Shown here one piece after another: positions 53,558-63,915 of a DNA stretch of 64,000 nucleotides; the stretch's first letter is position 1, and each line of letters begins with the position of its first letter. Position numbers and translations under genes: made by a program. The stretch comes from Rhynchopus sp. YZ270_cl-10. Its lineage: Eukaryota > Euglenozoa > Diplonemea > Diplonemida > Diplonemidae. The stretch covers positions 744,001 through 808,000 of the forward strand of contig OZ037866.1 of assembly GCA_964035575.1 (NCBI GenBank). The letters run 5' to 3'. The notes beneath the pieces were generated by a model. That model searched no databases. It was not told the DNA's origin and saw nothing but the letters and a program-made list of their open reading frames with translations.

Positions 53558-56500
53558 ATGCAACGATACTCGCAAACCCCGTTGCGACGAGGGCATTCCG
53601 CACTTGGCGCGAAACGGCATCAGGTACGACTGGCGTACAGCACAGACCTCGCTGTGAAGCTTACCCTCATCCACGAACGACTCCACGACATGATACAAGA
53701 GGCTCGGCGGCTCTGTCCGGACCACCCCTCTGTGACCAGCTCACAATATGCTATGGAGTGCGGCGCGCAGAAATGGGTGAACCGGCACTCCAACGGCCTT
53801 CCATTCGATAAGCTCCTGGACATCAAGCTGCTTTTTGAAGTGCCCAGGGTGAACGACGAGGTAGGCTTCGCAGAGGAAGAGTTCATTGAGGCATTTGCCC
53901 CAGTCTTTTGCCCTTCTTCCGACCCCAAGGAGATTAAGATGTGGTTTCTTGAGTTGGATGTAGACGCAAATGGGATCGTCGATTGGGATGAGTTTTCGAG
54001 TCATATGATGACTACGCATCACGGAGAGGATAGGGATATACCTTCGATGTACACAACCAAGGGGCAGGAGCCTGAGCAGCCACCCACCGCACAGTCGCTC
54101 ATTACAAAGATTGCGTGCAACCCGACGCACGGTGAATACTATACAGCCTCGGGCGACGGCAGTGTCCGCGCCTGGGACTCCATAACGCTGAAGGACAAAG
54201 GCGTCTTTCACCATGGAAACGGCTGCCTCGTGCACACCCTCAGCTATGTAGTGGAAACAGGCCGGCTCGTCGTCTGCCAGTACAACAGAGTCACCTTTAT
54301 TTATCACTGCGGGTTGAAGCAGGGGCCCGGGATTCGTCTTGAACGGTATGGGTTTTTTTTTGGTAGAGTAATTCCTATCCTTTAGGGTTTCCCTGAGGTG
54401 CAATAGTTCACGATATTCATGACATGCTATGGAACGTGTCCTAAATATAATGTGGTGAAGCATGTCATATCATGGATGTCCAAAGTACTTGAAGTACTTT
54501 TTTCGGATTTTTTATGGTACTTGAAGTACTTGACCCCCCTTTTTTTTCCTCTCAAAATGACAGTCAAGTACTTGAAGATTGATCAAGTACTTGACAGAAA
54601 TCAAGTACTTGATACCCTATTTTTTTTTTCTCGTACTTTTTTACTTTTTTACCCTCTGGCAGAGTCTGTCAAGTACTTGTTTTCGCAAAAAAACGTCAAG
54701 TACTTGATCAAGTACCCACTTTTTTTTGTACTTGATCAAGTACTTGACGTTTTTTTTGTGAAAAAAGTACTTGACAGAGGGAGAACAAGTAAAAAAGTAC
54801 TAGAAAAAAAATAGGGTGTCAAGTACTTGAAGTATCAAGTATTGGATTTTTTGGGGGATCAAGTACTTGATATACTTCAAGTACTTTGGACATCCATGTC
54901 ATATGACATGTTACGCATATTATATGCAGCCTTAAAGAATAAAACGCCCTCTTCTGCAGCGGAAGACACCTCTGGTTAAATGCATTGAGGTGAAGATAAA
55001 TTATAATTCTAACATGTACTCTTCTACAGCGCTTTCAAGGGCGAAACCCTTCCGATGCACAAACCCGCCTTTTCACGCCTGCTGCGGACATGCGAATATG
55101 ATCCCGACTCGTCTATTATGGAGTCTGCCGATTCCTCACAGCCAAGCCACGTACCCCGCAGCAACGCGTCGCGCATGGGGAAACACTTCATCGACGTGGT
55201 GCTGATGGAGGACCTCGACAAGAACGTTCTCTGTGTCGAAGGCATGCAGCGACTCTACAGCTCCGAACGCACGCCGGACCCCTTCCTCTACGGGCTCGAA
55301 AGCGGCGTGGTACAGCTCTACTCGCTCACAGGAAAGGGCAACAAACCTGCCGGCATCAACAGCTTCGAGACCGGCGCACGCATCAAAGCCCTCGAAAAAT
55401 GGGAAGTCCACAAAAACTGGGTAACCCAGGTCCTCGCCGCCCCGGAACTGCAAGGCTTCATCTCCTCTTCTTTGGACTGCTCACTTCAGGTATTTGATGT
55501 CGTCAAAGGGGAGAGCTACATACGCATGCAATGCGACAGCTCCGATGGGGCACGGGGTGTGCACACATTTGACTATTCCGTGGCGCGGAATCTGCTGTGC
55601 TCCTGCGGGATATCGCGCGACGCCACGGTATGGAACCCTAAGGCACGACAGAAGATGTTTTCCCTAGGCGACCACCGCGCGCCTCTCGTCTCCGTCAAAT
55701 TCGTCGACGCAGCAAACCAGCTCGTCACCCTCTCTGAAGACAAAACCGTAAAAATCTGGGACGTCCGAACCTTCCGTTGCGTCCAAACCCTCATCGACAA
55801 AGAACGACGCTACCCTGAAGACCGCTTTATGGCCTTAGGATACGACGCAAAGGGAGACTCCATCGTAACCTGCAGTGGTGTCCCTGTGGTCTGGCGCGAT
55901 GTGAACACACAGGCCCGCCTTGAAACCGGCACCACCTGGCACAACGCATACGAAGGCCACCTCTTTCCCATCACCGCCTGTCTGTACAACCCCGCCATGC
56001 ACCACCTCGTTACGGCTGACCAAAGCACCGTGCGGGTTTGGGAGCTAAAAACCGGTGTGATAGTGCACAAATGGACCCCCGATGAATGCCAAGACTGCAG
56101 ACGGCGGATTACTGCCTGCACATTGGATTGCGATGGGAGAAGGCTGCTTCTTGGGTTTGATTTGGGTGAGGTGCAACTTCACTCCTTTGATGGAAGGCCT
56201 CTTAAGATATACGACTCCGAATCGAAATATGAGATTTCATGTCTCCTCTATGCTCGTATGCATCCAGCTGGGTATACCGGAAGCAGCAATTCGGTTCTGG
56301 TCATCGCCGGCGGGCATGGCAAAAAGATTGTTGTCTGGCCAGACCAACCAATTCCACTCTCCACCCACGCAGTTGCAGTGGGGAAAGGCGCGTCGTACCT
56401 CCCGACTCAGGGGCAGAACGTATATTCCATGGACATATGCTCGCCTTCGAAGCTTGCGGTGGGAGTGGCAAATGGCTCGGTGTTGCTGTACAACCTGAAC

Positions 56501-59500
56501 AATATGACGTTGCTCTCTGTTAATAAGCATACATTTGGGGTAGGGGGGTCGTTCGTTAAGGCCTTGATAGACCCTTCTACACCGAGGAAGAGCTCTTTTA
56601 GCTTTGCCGAGAAGGTTGAGGAGCATGGGGAAAAGCACGATGGGGATGATTCGGTGGGTTCTCCTGCGCTACCGCGGGGAGCTTATGGGGAGGAACCGCC
56701 CGCTTCACCCACCGAAGCAGAATCGGACCCACGGAGAAGGTCGCGGCAAATGTGGCAAGGTTGCCTCACCCTTGGGAAGAAGGAGGAAACGCTCGGGGCT
56801 GCGAGCTTTACAAACTTCCGCAACAAAATACAATCGAAACTCCTGAGTGTCACCGAAGCGCTGATCTACCTCACCCAAGATGTGTTAGTCACTCTCCACG
56901 GTGACGGTGACGCTCTAATATGGAGGCACCGAGACGGTCACTATCTCGAAATTCTTGCTCGATTTCCTGCCTCATTTTCGTCCGGGGAGATAGCCTACGC
57001 AATGTGCTTTGACGCTGAGACAGCGTCGCTGTATACAGGAGATTGTGAAGGGATTGTGAGTGTGTTTGATGTGAAGGGTGCATTGAGGCATGAGGTAACT
57101 ACCTTTACTCCCGCAAGGCAAAAGAGTATGCAGGAAGGGAAGAAGAGGGAGCCGAAGAGGGGGATTCGCAAGAGGGATTCGTTTGGGGTGAACACATCGC
57201 GTCCGGTGCACAACAGCTGCAAGGTGCATTTGGAGAATAGCTTTAATTTGCAGATCGCGGGGGTAATAACGCAGCTGCGGTTGGTGCCGGACAGCCCGCT
57301 GCTGTTGGTTGCCTCGAACGATTGCTCGGTGTCGCTGGTTCACCGTACCTCAGGGCAGATCTACACAACCCTAGGGGCACTGAAGAACTACCCAAACTCC
57401 TGGCCCCAAGGTCTCCCGGAGGAGTTGCAGATGCCCGCAGAGCCCGTCCCAATCGACCCAAAACGGAACGAAACCATCTTCCTCAAACAGCACCGCTTTG
57501 GGGTGAGCTTCCCTGACGAGGTATGTTGTTCGCAAATGATCTGTGGGTTTTGGCTGCCGTTTCAACGAAAATAGTACTTTGTCCTTTTTAGCAATCCCGA
57601 AAACACCGGCATTTGCATTTCCAGAATTCATCCGTCCAATTTTGTGCTCCCCTTCAGGTAACTTGGTACACTTTCCCTTCATTTTTTTCTTTTTTCTTTC
57701 CCTGAAAAATCCGAGCGGGGCGGGGGGGGGGGGGGGGGGGGGCACAGCAGAGAATAAGCCCGGTCCCCGGTCCCCGCTCCCCGGTCCCTGGTCCTGGTCC
57801 CGGTCCCGGTCCTGGTACTGGTACTGGTCCCGGTCCTGGTCCCAGTCCCGGTCTTGGTATCGGTCCCGGTCCCGGTCCCGGTCCCGGTCCCGGTCCCGGT
57901 CCTGGTACTGGTACTGGTCCCGGTCCCAGTCCTGGTACTGGTCCCGGTCCTGGTCCCAGTCCCGGTCCTGGTATCGGTCCCGGTCCCGGTCCCGGTCCTG
58001 GTACTGGTACTGGTCCCGGTCCCAGTCCTGGTCCTGGTACCGGTCCCGGTCCCGGTCCCGGTCCTGGTACTGGTCCCAGTCCTGGTACTGGTACTGGTCC
58101 TGGTCCCAGTCCCAGTCCCGGTCCTGGTATCGGTCCCGGTCCCGGTCCTGGTACTGGTACTGGTCCCGGTCCCAGTCCTGGTCCTGGTATCGGTCCCGGT
58201 CCCGGTCCCGGTCCTGGTATCGGTCCCAGTCCTGGTCCTGGTCCCGGTCCTGGTCCCAGTCCCGGTCCTGGTATCGGTCCCGGTCCCGGTCCCGGTCCCG
58301 GTCCCGGTCCCAGTCCTGGTATCGGTCCCGGTCCCGGTCCTGGTACTGGTACTGGTCCCGGTCCCAGTCCTGGTCCTGGTATCGGTCCCGGTCCCGGTCC
58401 CGGTCCTGGTCCCAGTCCCGGTCCTGGTATCGGTCCTGGTACTGGTACTGGACCAGGACCGGGACAGAGACCGGGACCAGTACCTGGTCCTGGTCCCGGT
58501 CCCCCACCCTCCCGCGCCCAGGTCCCCTCCCACTTTCGGGCGTTTTCACCACTGTTTTCTACATATAGTGTCCCAGTCCGGCTGAGAATAACCCGGTCCC
58601 CGGTCCCCGGTCCCCGGCCCCCCCTACACGGCGGGGTCCACACACCCGAGGGTCCGTAAATTTTACGGACCCTCTTTACGGACCCTCAAGTGCGGACCCG
58701 GGTCCGTAATTACGGACCCTAGGGTCCGTAATTACGTACCCTAGGGTACGTAATTACGTGGTCTAAGGTGGGAAATCACTGTTTGGATGTGTGACTGCTG
58801 GTCGAAAAGCCCTGGGAGCAAACCGAGTGGTACACAGGTACCACATGATAGACCATGATCATGTGGGCCTATCCCAAGTTACATACCGAAAAAAGTCGTG
58901 AGCTCGGTTAGTTGTCAAAGACGTCTTCCACCATGCACTGAGGAGATAATGATCCAACAATTTACAAGAAAGATTACTTAACCTACTGCTGGAAATTGCC
59001 AGGTCGTAGTAACACACAAAGTGTGCCTCCGTTCGGGAAGACCGGATATTCTAGAGACCAAAAAGGCCTCAAGAATATCTTCCGGTAGTCAAGGTATAAC
59101 CGAGTGAACGGCCCAAGACCCCCGTGGAGAAGTTAAATGTTGTAATGCTATCAAGTAGAAACTGCGAACACTGTCTTACCCTCCTCAATGCATGGTGGAA
59201 TATTTCTTTGACAACAAACCGAGCTCAAGAGTTTTTAAACTTCCCTGAGGGAATGCGAGACGCAAAATTTACCACCAGACCCTGTCTTCGTGCACCTTCG
59301 GTGCAACGCTGCAGACAGGCCAAACTGCGTTGGACTCAGAGGAATGCCTGCTGTGCAGTGTATCAATGAGAACCAAGTCCCAGCAACAAGGGGCGCCTTT
59401 TGGCGGGCGTTGTTGAGGGTGTTTGGGGTGCAAAGTTTTCCACAATTTTGATGCGCGGGTACAGAAGTGTTGTCTTGTTCTTTCATCTTTAGGAATGTAA

Positions 59501-62500
59501 ATGTCAATCGCGTTTAACTACCACTAGGGCTTGTTCAGTGAACCCACAAGGGGTCGAAGGGGGTTGGTTATCCCATAGCTATCAAAGGTTGTGTCGACCA
59601 GGCTAATCCACTATGTTACGCTGTACGTTGTTAAATCCGAAGAAATAACACTTTAGCAGCCGCAGGAAGTTTGTTAAAAAGAGTGCCTCACGCTACACAA
59701 ACCACCACCCGCGATTGACTTAGATGTTATAACAAAGAGAATTCAGAACAAAACAACACCCTGCCCCATACACACTAAATTGTCATGCTTCAAGAGCATG
59801 CCTGGGCCAAAATTACTGTTGACAAAAAAGGCAACAAGACCACCCACAAGGAGTGTGAATTGTGCACTGGTTTTCTGGGGGAACGCAATATTTTCTTGTG
59901 TCTAGTCCTCCGCAAGCAGAGGACAGACTTTCCGGAAGGTTTCCAAAGTCGAATTTCTTGCACTAGCTATGCTCCCTTGGTTAATGGCTATAGCAGTGAC
60001 TGACTAAGTGTACCCACCCCCCTCCACCCAGATCTTCGTCCGCAAACTCAGAATAGATTGATGCGGGTAGATTTTGAGTTGTTGAATGTCGGACCGCGGT
60101 GAAGCTTCTCATCGCAATCGCGGGTGCAGTTCAGACTTCACGATCCTGTATAAGTGTAAATGTGGGGTGTGATTAAGTTATGGTATACAAACGTAGTAGT
60201 CGGGAAAGGTGAGGTTAATAAAAAAGGCTATTTATTGCCGTGAAATAAGATAGATTTTTTCCACGCTACAGGTCGAGAGAGTGACCTGCTGCACAAATGG
60301 TTCGAGTGAAGCGAGGTGAATTATGTGAAGCAGGTAACGAGCGCCTGTGGAACCAAATAGAAACGTAACACTCATCACACGATAAAACCCATGGGAGAGG
60401 TTGTGGTGAAACGCACACACCTCGACCTGAGGAGTGGCTCTGCAGCGCGGTTCGTCCCCAGAACCGCAAGTGTGTTCAAAATGCTTTGTTTCTATTTCCT
60501 CCTTCATGTCATGAGGTGACACAAAATGAGTGCGTAAAAAAATAGCTATTTAATAGTGTGAACATTACGCGTTTATTTCGAGTTGAAAACACGAACAAGT
60601 TGAAATATGCGGCATTTTTTTGTTCAATCTTCACTAGTAACTGAAAGTTAAACATAATTACATACCTTGTCTTCCCCGTAACCTGCGCCTTCGCTGCTTT
60701 TAAGGTGCTTTCTCTGGGTGCCCAGTACCCAGTACCCAGTACCCAGTACCCAGTACCCAGTACCCAGTACCCAGTACCCAGTACCCAGTACCCAGTACCC
60801 AGTACCCAGTACCCAGTACCCAGTACCCAGTACCCAGTACCCAGTACCCAGTACCCAGTACCCAGTACCCAGTACCCAGTACCCAGTACCCAGTACCCAG
60901 TACCCAGTACCCAGTACCCAGTACCCAGTACCCAGTACCCAGTACCCAGTACCCAGTACCCAGTACCCAGTACCCAGTACCCAGTACCCAGTACCCAGTA
61001 CCCAGTACCCAGTACCCAGTACCCAGTACCCAGTACCCAGTACCCAGTACCCAGTACCCAGTACCCAGTACCCAGTACCCAGTACCCAGTACCCAGTACC
61101 CAGTACCCAGTACCCAGTACCCAGTACCCAGTACCCAGTACCCAGTACCCAGTACCCAGTACCCAGTACCCAGTACCCAGTACCCAGTACCCAGTACCCA
61201 GTACCCAGTACCCAGTACCCAGTACCCAGTACCCAGTACCCAGTACCCAGTACCCAGTACCCAGTACCCAGTACCCAGTACCCAGTACCCAGTACCCAGT
61301 ACCCAGTACCCAGTACCCAGTACCCAGTACCCAGTACCCAGTCACAGGTACACAGATACACAGGTACACAGGTAAAACCCGTTAAAATTGTGTGTGAAAG
61401 TTAAAAATAGCTATATTTGCATTTCATTGAGGACACATAGGCCCACCAAGGGCAATTTTGTGATGTCAAAAAAATTTTTTTTTCGGCCCAAAAATTGACT
61501 TGTTTTCGGTAAAACCCACTAAAAATTGTGGTACTCTAAACTGCGTTTTAGACCCCCACAGATGCTCAAAAGTGCCAAATTTTGCTTTTAATGGCCTCAA
61601 ATCGTCGAAATTAGCCCTAAACGGGGGCAAAAAAAATTTTTCGAGAGTCCCTTTCCCTGGGAGGCTCCGTAATTACGGACCCTAGGGTACGTAATTACGT
61701 ACCCTAGGGTACGTAATTACGGACCCTAGGGTCCGTAATTACGTACCCTAGGGTACGTAATGACACTCCGTAAAGAGGGACCCTCCTAACATGCCGTTTT
61801 ACGGACCCTCGGGGTGTGCGGACCCCGCCGTGTACCTTATTCTCTGCTGTGGGGGGGGGGGGGGGGGGTAGGGGGTACGACTCCAGCCATTTTTTGCGCA
61901 CGGAAAATTCATTTGGCATTATCTGGTCATCTCCAAGGCAACTGCGGGTGAAAAACACCCTCAGAGTGGGTCACAGGGGGCCTGTGGGTCGAAAAACGAC
62001 CCAGAAGCCACCCCAGAATACAAAAAAATGGAAAAAAATAGTGAAAAAACGGCTTTTTTCACGTTTTGGCCACTTTGGGCAAAATAGCGATTTTTCGAGA
62101 AAAAAATCAAAAACCGGGATATTTTTTGACATCACAAAGCCTCCTTTGGCACAAATATACCCCAAAAGTGGCCTGTGAGTCCATTCCAACCTGTTTTGGA
62201 CATATTTGACACTTTTGGAAGTGTTTTTTTGGTGTTTTTAGGTCAAAAAAATGCCCAAGACGTCCCCAAGACATCCCCAAGACACTTTGCACACCCCCTG
62301 TTACGGTCATATTTTTTTCGTTTTTTTGCCTGAAACCCCCAAAATACCCCTCCCGGACCCCACATAGTCCCGAATATCCATCACACACCCACTCAGAGTG
62401 AGTAGAAGCACCCCAAAAAAAATATTTTTTAAAGCCCTTCAACTTCAACATGGATGCTGCCGAAACTGAAGCACAATTTTAGGGCTTTAAAAAATATTTT

Positions 62501-63714
62501 TTTTGGGGTGCTTCTACTCACTCTGAGTGGGTGTGTGATGGATATTCGGGACTATGTGGGGTCCGGGAGGGGTATTTTGGGGGTTTCAGGCAAAAAAACG
62601 AAAAAAATATGACCGTAACAGGGGGTGTGCAAAGTGTCTTGGGGATGTCTTGGGGACGTCTTGGGCATTTTTTTGACCTAAAAACACCAAAAAAAACACT
62701 TCCAAAAGTGTCAAATATGTCCAAAACAGGTTGGAATGGACTCACAGGCCACTTTTGGGGTATATTTGTGCCAAAGGAGGCTTTGTGATGTCAAAAAATA
62801 TCCCGGTTTTTGATTTTTTTCTCGAAAAATCGCTATTTTGCCCAAAGTGGCCAAAACGTGAAAAAAGCCGTTTTTTCACTATTTTTTTCCATTTTTTTGT
62901 ATTCTGGGGTGGCTTCTGGGTCGTTTTTCGACCCACAGGCCCCCTGTGACCCACTCTGAGGGTGTTTTTCACCCGCAGTTGCCTTGGAGATGGCCAGATA
63001 ATGCCAAATGAATTTTCCGTGCGTTTGGTCCCAGCCAAAATGGCTGGAGTCGTATCCCCTAGGGGGGGGGGGGGGGGGGGGGGGTAAGAAACCAAAGAAA
63101 TGTGAGTCCCCTAATATGGGGGTTTTTATCAACACACCCCACAGTGCTCCGGTGGACGCCCTGTGAATAGCCTGGATTTGCTGAACAAAAAACCTGAAGA
63201 GTCGACCGACGATGTCTTTGGTTTGCCGTCTTTGAAGCCACCCACACTTCAGTCCGTTGCGAGCAAGCTTATTAGTCGTGGGAAGAGTGCGAGCGCGTTC
63301 CGGCAGAGCAAGGTTCTGATATTGGATGAGCAGGGCACACCACGTGGACCGGAGAAGTTGTTCAGCTTGCGGAACGGCCTGCTGAAGCCTGACAGGAAGA
63401 GCAGCACAACACACGACAACGCTGTCATGTACGAACGGTTTTGCAGCAAGCGCATCGCCAGCGGGAACACAATCCCGCCTCCAGTAGAAGACACGCTCCC
63501 CAAAGGGGGTATCGACACACACAAAGTCGAAGGCAAAAAGCGTCAAAAGTCTTGCAAACGATTCGCGTACACAACAGTACGTCAGATCCAAGGTGTGCAC
63601 CGGCCGAGCTTCCAATGCCCCCGCTGGAAGGAACACTGCATGTGCCCACAGTGCAAGAACCTCAAAGGGAAGGACGACTCCACGCATGGTGTACACGCGC
63701 TTCCGGTGTTTTAG
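53558..63714 (+). CDS. EF-hand and WD40 repeat protein, WDR49/WDR64/EFCAB8-like (3 exons)
   Basis: Exons 53558-54345 (phase 2 end), 55030-57520 (phase 0 end) and 63145-63714; 1282 residues. N-terminus: helical region, then an EF-hand [13 protein letters not shown] near residue 130. From about residue 185 there are at least ten WD40-type blades, among them [52 protein letters not shown] and [13 protein letters not shown], enough for two propellers. EF-hand plus double WD40 array is the plan of WDR49/WDR64/EFCAB8 proteins, mostly associated with cilia. Exon 3 is basic and ends with a Cys-rich tail ([14 protein letters not shown]). The join of exon 3 across a 5.6 kb intron rests on matching phase, a CCACAG acceptor and an open frame to TAG, and is less sure than exons 1-2. 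Confidence 0.8.
54346..55029 (+). other. Intron 1 of the WD40 gene
   Basis: 684 nt, donor GTATGG, acceptor CTACAG, phase 2 (codon CG|C). Most of it is the inverted-repeat element at 54471-54898. Confidence 0.85.
54471..54898. mobile_element. Palindrome-rich MITE (428 bp) inside WD40 intron 1
   Basis: Ends CATGGATGTCCAAAGTACTT and AAGTACTTTGGACATCCATG are exact inverted repeats, flanked by the direct 6-mer TCATAT (54465-54470, 54899-54904). The interior holds more than ten copies of the palindrome CAAGTACTTG, and its centre is a larger palindrome (AAACGTCAAGTACTTGATC and its complement). No coding capacity. Confidence 0.88.
57767..58500. repeat. Hexamer minisatellite (GGTCCC and variants)
   Basis: About 120 units of GGTCCC, GGTCCT, GGTACT, GGTATC and AGTCCC in changing order with a higher-order pattern. 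It appears to have grown from the GGTCCCC repeats next to the GAGAATAA motif, which occurs on both sides of it (57752 and 58583). Long Ser/Arg, Val/Pro or Asp/Arg frames across it are artefacts. Confidence 0.92.
58766..60717. other. Interior of the 4.1 kb element, structured but non-coding
   Basis: No long frame. Several neat hairpins occur, for example CCGGATATTCT / AGAATATCTTCCGG (59042-59085), and CTGTCT / AGACAG enclosing TGCACC-TTC-GGTGCA (59282-59320). Base composition is more even than in the surrounding repeats. It could hold an RNA gene, but no known family was recognised. Confidence 0.4.
60718..61342. repeat. 7-bp satellite AGTACCC, about 89 copies
   Basis: Homogeneous tandem array ending at CAGTCACAGG. 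The unit has no stop in any frame, hence spurious frames of PVPSTQY or GYWVLGT type. Confidence 0.97.
61343..61667. other. A/C-rich spacer right of the AGTACCC satellite
   Basis: Short CACAGGTA units first, then DNA with many AAAA/TTTT runs and AAAAGTGCC-like words also seen in the palindrome at 61869-63062 and in the element at 44808. No gene. Confidence 0.5.
61869..63062. repeat. Giant near-perfect palindrome (arms about 570 bp)
   Basis: The left arm 61869-62438 and right arm 62481-63062 are reverse complements with few differences; the loop is 42 nt (62439-62480). The largest difference is an extra GGCTGGGACC-type segment near the right outer end. Runs of G lie directly outside both ends. 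It may be a fold-back transposon or an inverted duplication. Confidence 0.92.
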
Positions 63715-63915
63715 GGGGGTAGAGGAGAACGGTGTGTGAAGCAAAAAAAGTGTTTAATTGGTTTGAACAGTGTCTAAAAGCCAAGAGATTGCGTTGGGTG
63801 CCAACTTTAGCTATTAAAAGTGTGGCCCGGGAGTGGGGGGGGGGGGGAAACTGTTCGCAGATAAGTCATTTCCGTGGCGCTGTGAATAGATATTTTCCTT
63901 TTGCGACACCGCTGT
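63715..63915. other. 3' flank of the WD40 gene
   Basis: 200 bp with a G run near 63836; no gene seen. TTTAATTGGTTTG and TATTAAAAGTG are A/T-rich words where a 3' end could form. Confidence 0.4.

Larger units (their letters stand above)
57743..61850. mobile_element. Large inverted-repeat element (4.1 kb) with tandem arrays
   Basis: Left end CACAGCAGAGAATAAG, right end CTTATTCTCTGCTGTG, each bordered outside by a run of G. A second match lies inside the left end: CTACACGGCGGGGTCC, CCCGAGGGTCCGTAAA (58623-58660) against the reverse complement near 61800-61835. Next to it on both sides are arrays of the palindromes GGTCCGTAATTACGGACC and GGTACGTAATTACGTACC (58651-58765, 61668-61765). The inside carries a hexamer minisatellite and a 7-bp satellite and no convincing gene. 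Confidence 0.75.
57521..63144 (+). other. Intron 2 of the WD40 gene, 5.6 kb of nested repeats
   Basis: Donor GTATGTTG after GACGAG, acceptor ACCCCACAG before TGCTCC. It contains three runs of G (about 57720-57742, 61851-61868, 63062-63084) that separate a 4.1 kb inverted-repeat element from a 1.2 kb palindrome. Small extra exons cannot be excluded around 57590-57660. Confidence 0.65.

Noticed and set aside
57371-58643. Ser/Arg-, Val/Pro- and Asp/Arg-rich frames on both strands of the hexamer array
   Set aside because: All frames of the minisatellite are open because of its composition; none has a non-repeat domain, and the array lies inside an intron.
60509-61404. GYWVLGT and PVPSTQY repeat proteins
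   Set aside because: They are translations of the AGTACCC satellite with short random flanks.
58651-61765. CRISPR-like arrays of palindromes
   Set aside because: The repeats are contiguous short palindromes without unique spacers, and the host is a eukaryote.
62107-63095. Matching frames on both strands of the giant palindrome
   Set aside because: They mirror each other because of the palindrome; residues are low-complexity (FF, KK, PP) with no domain.
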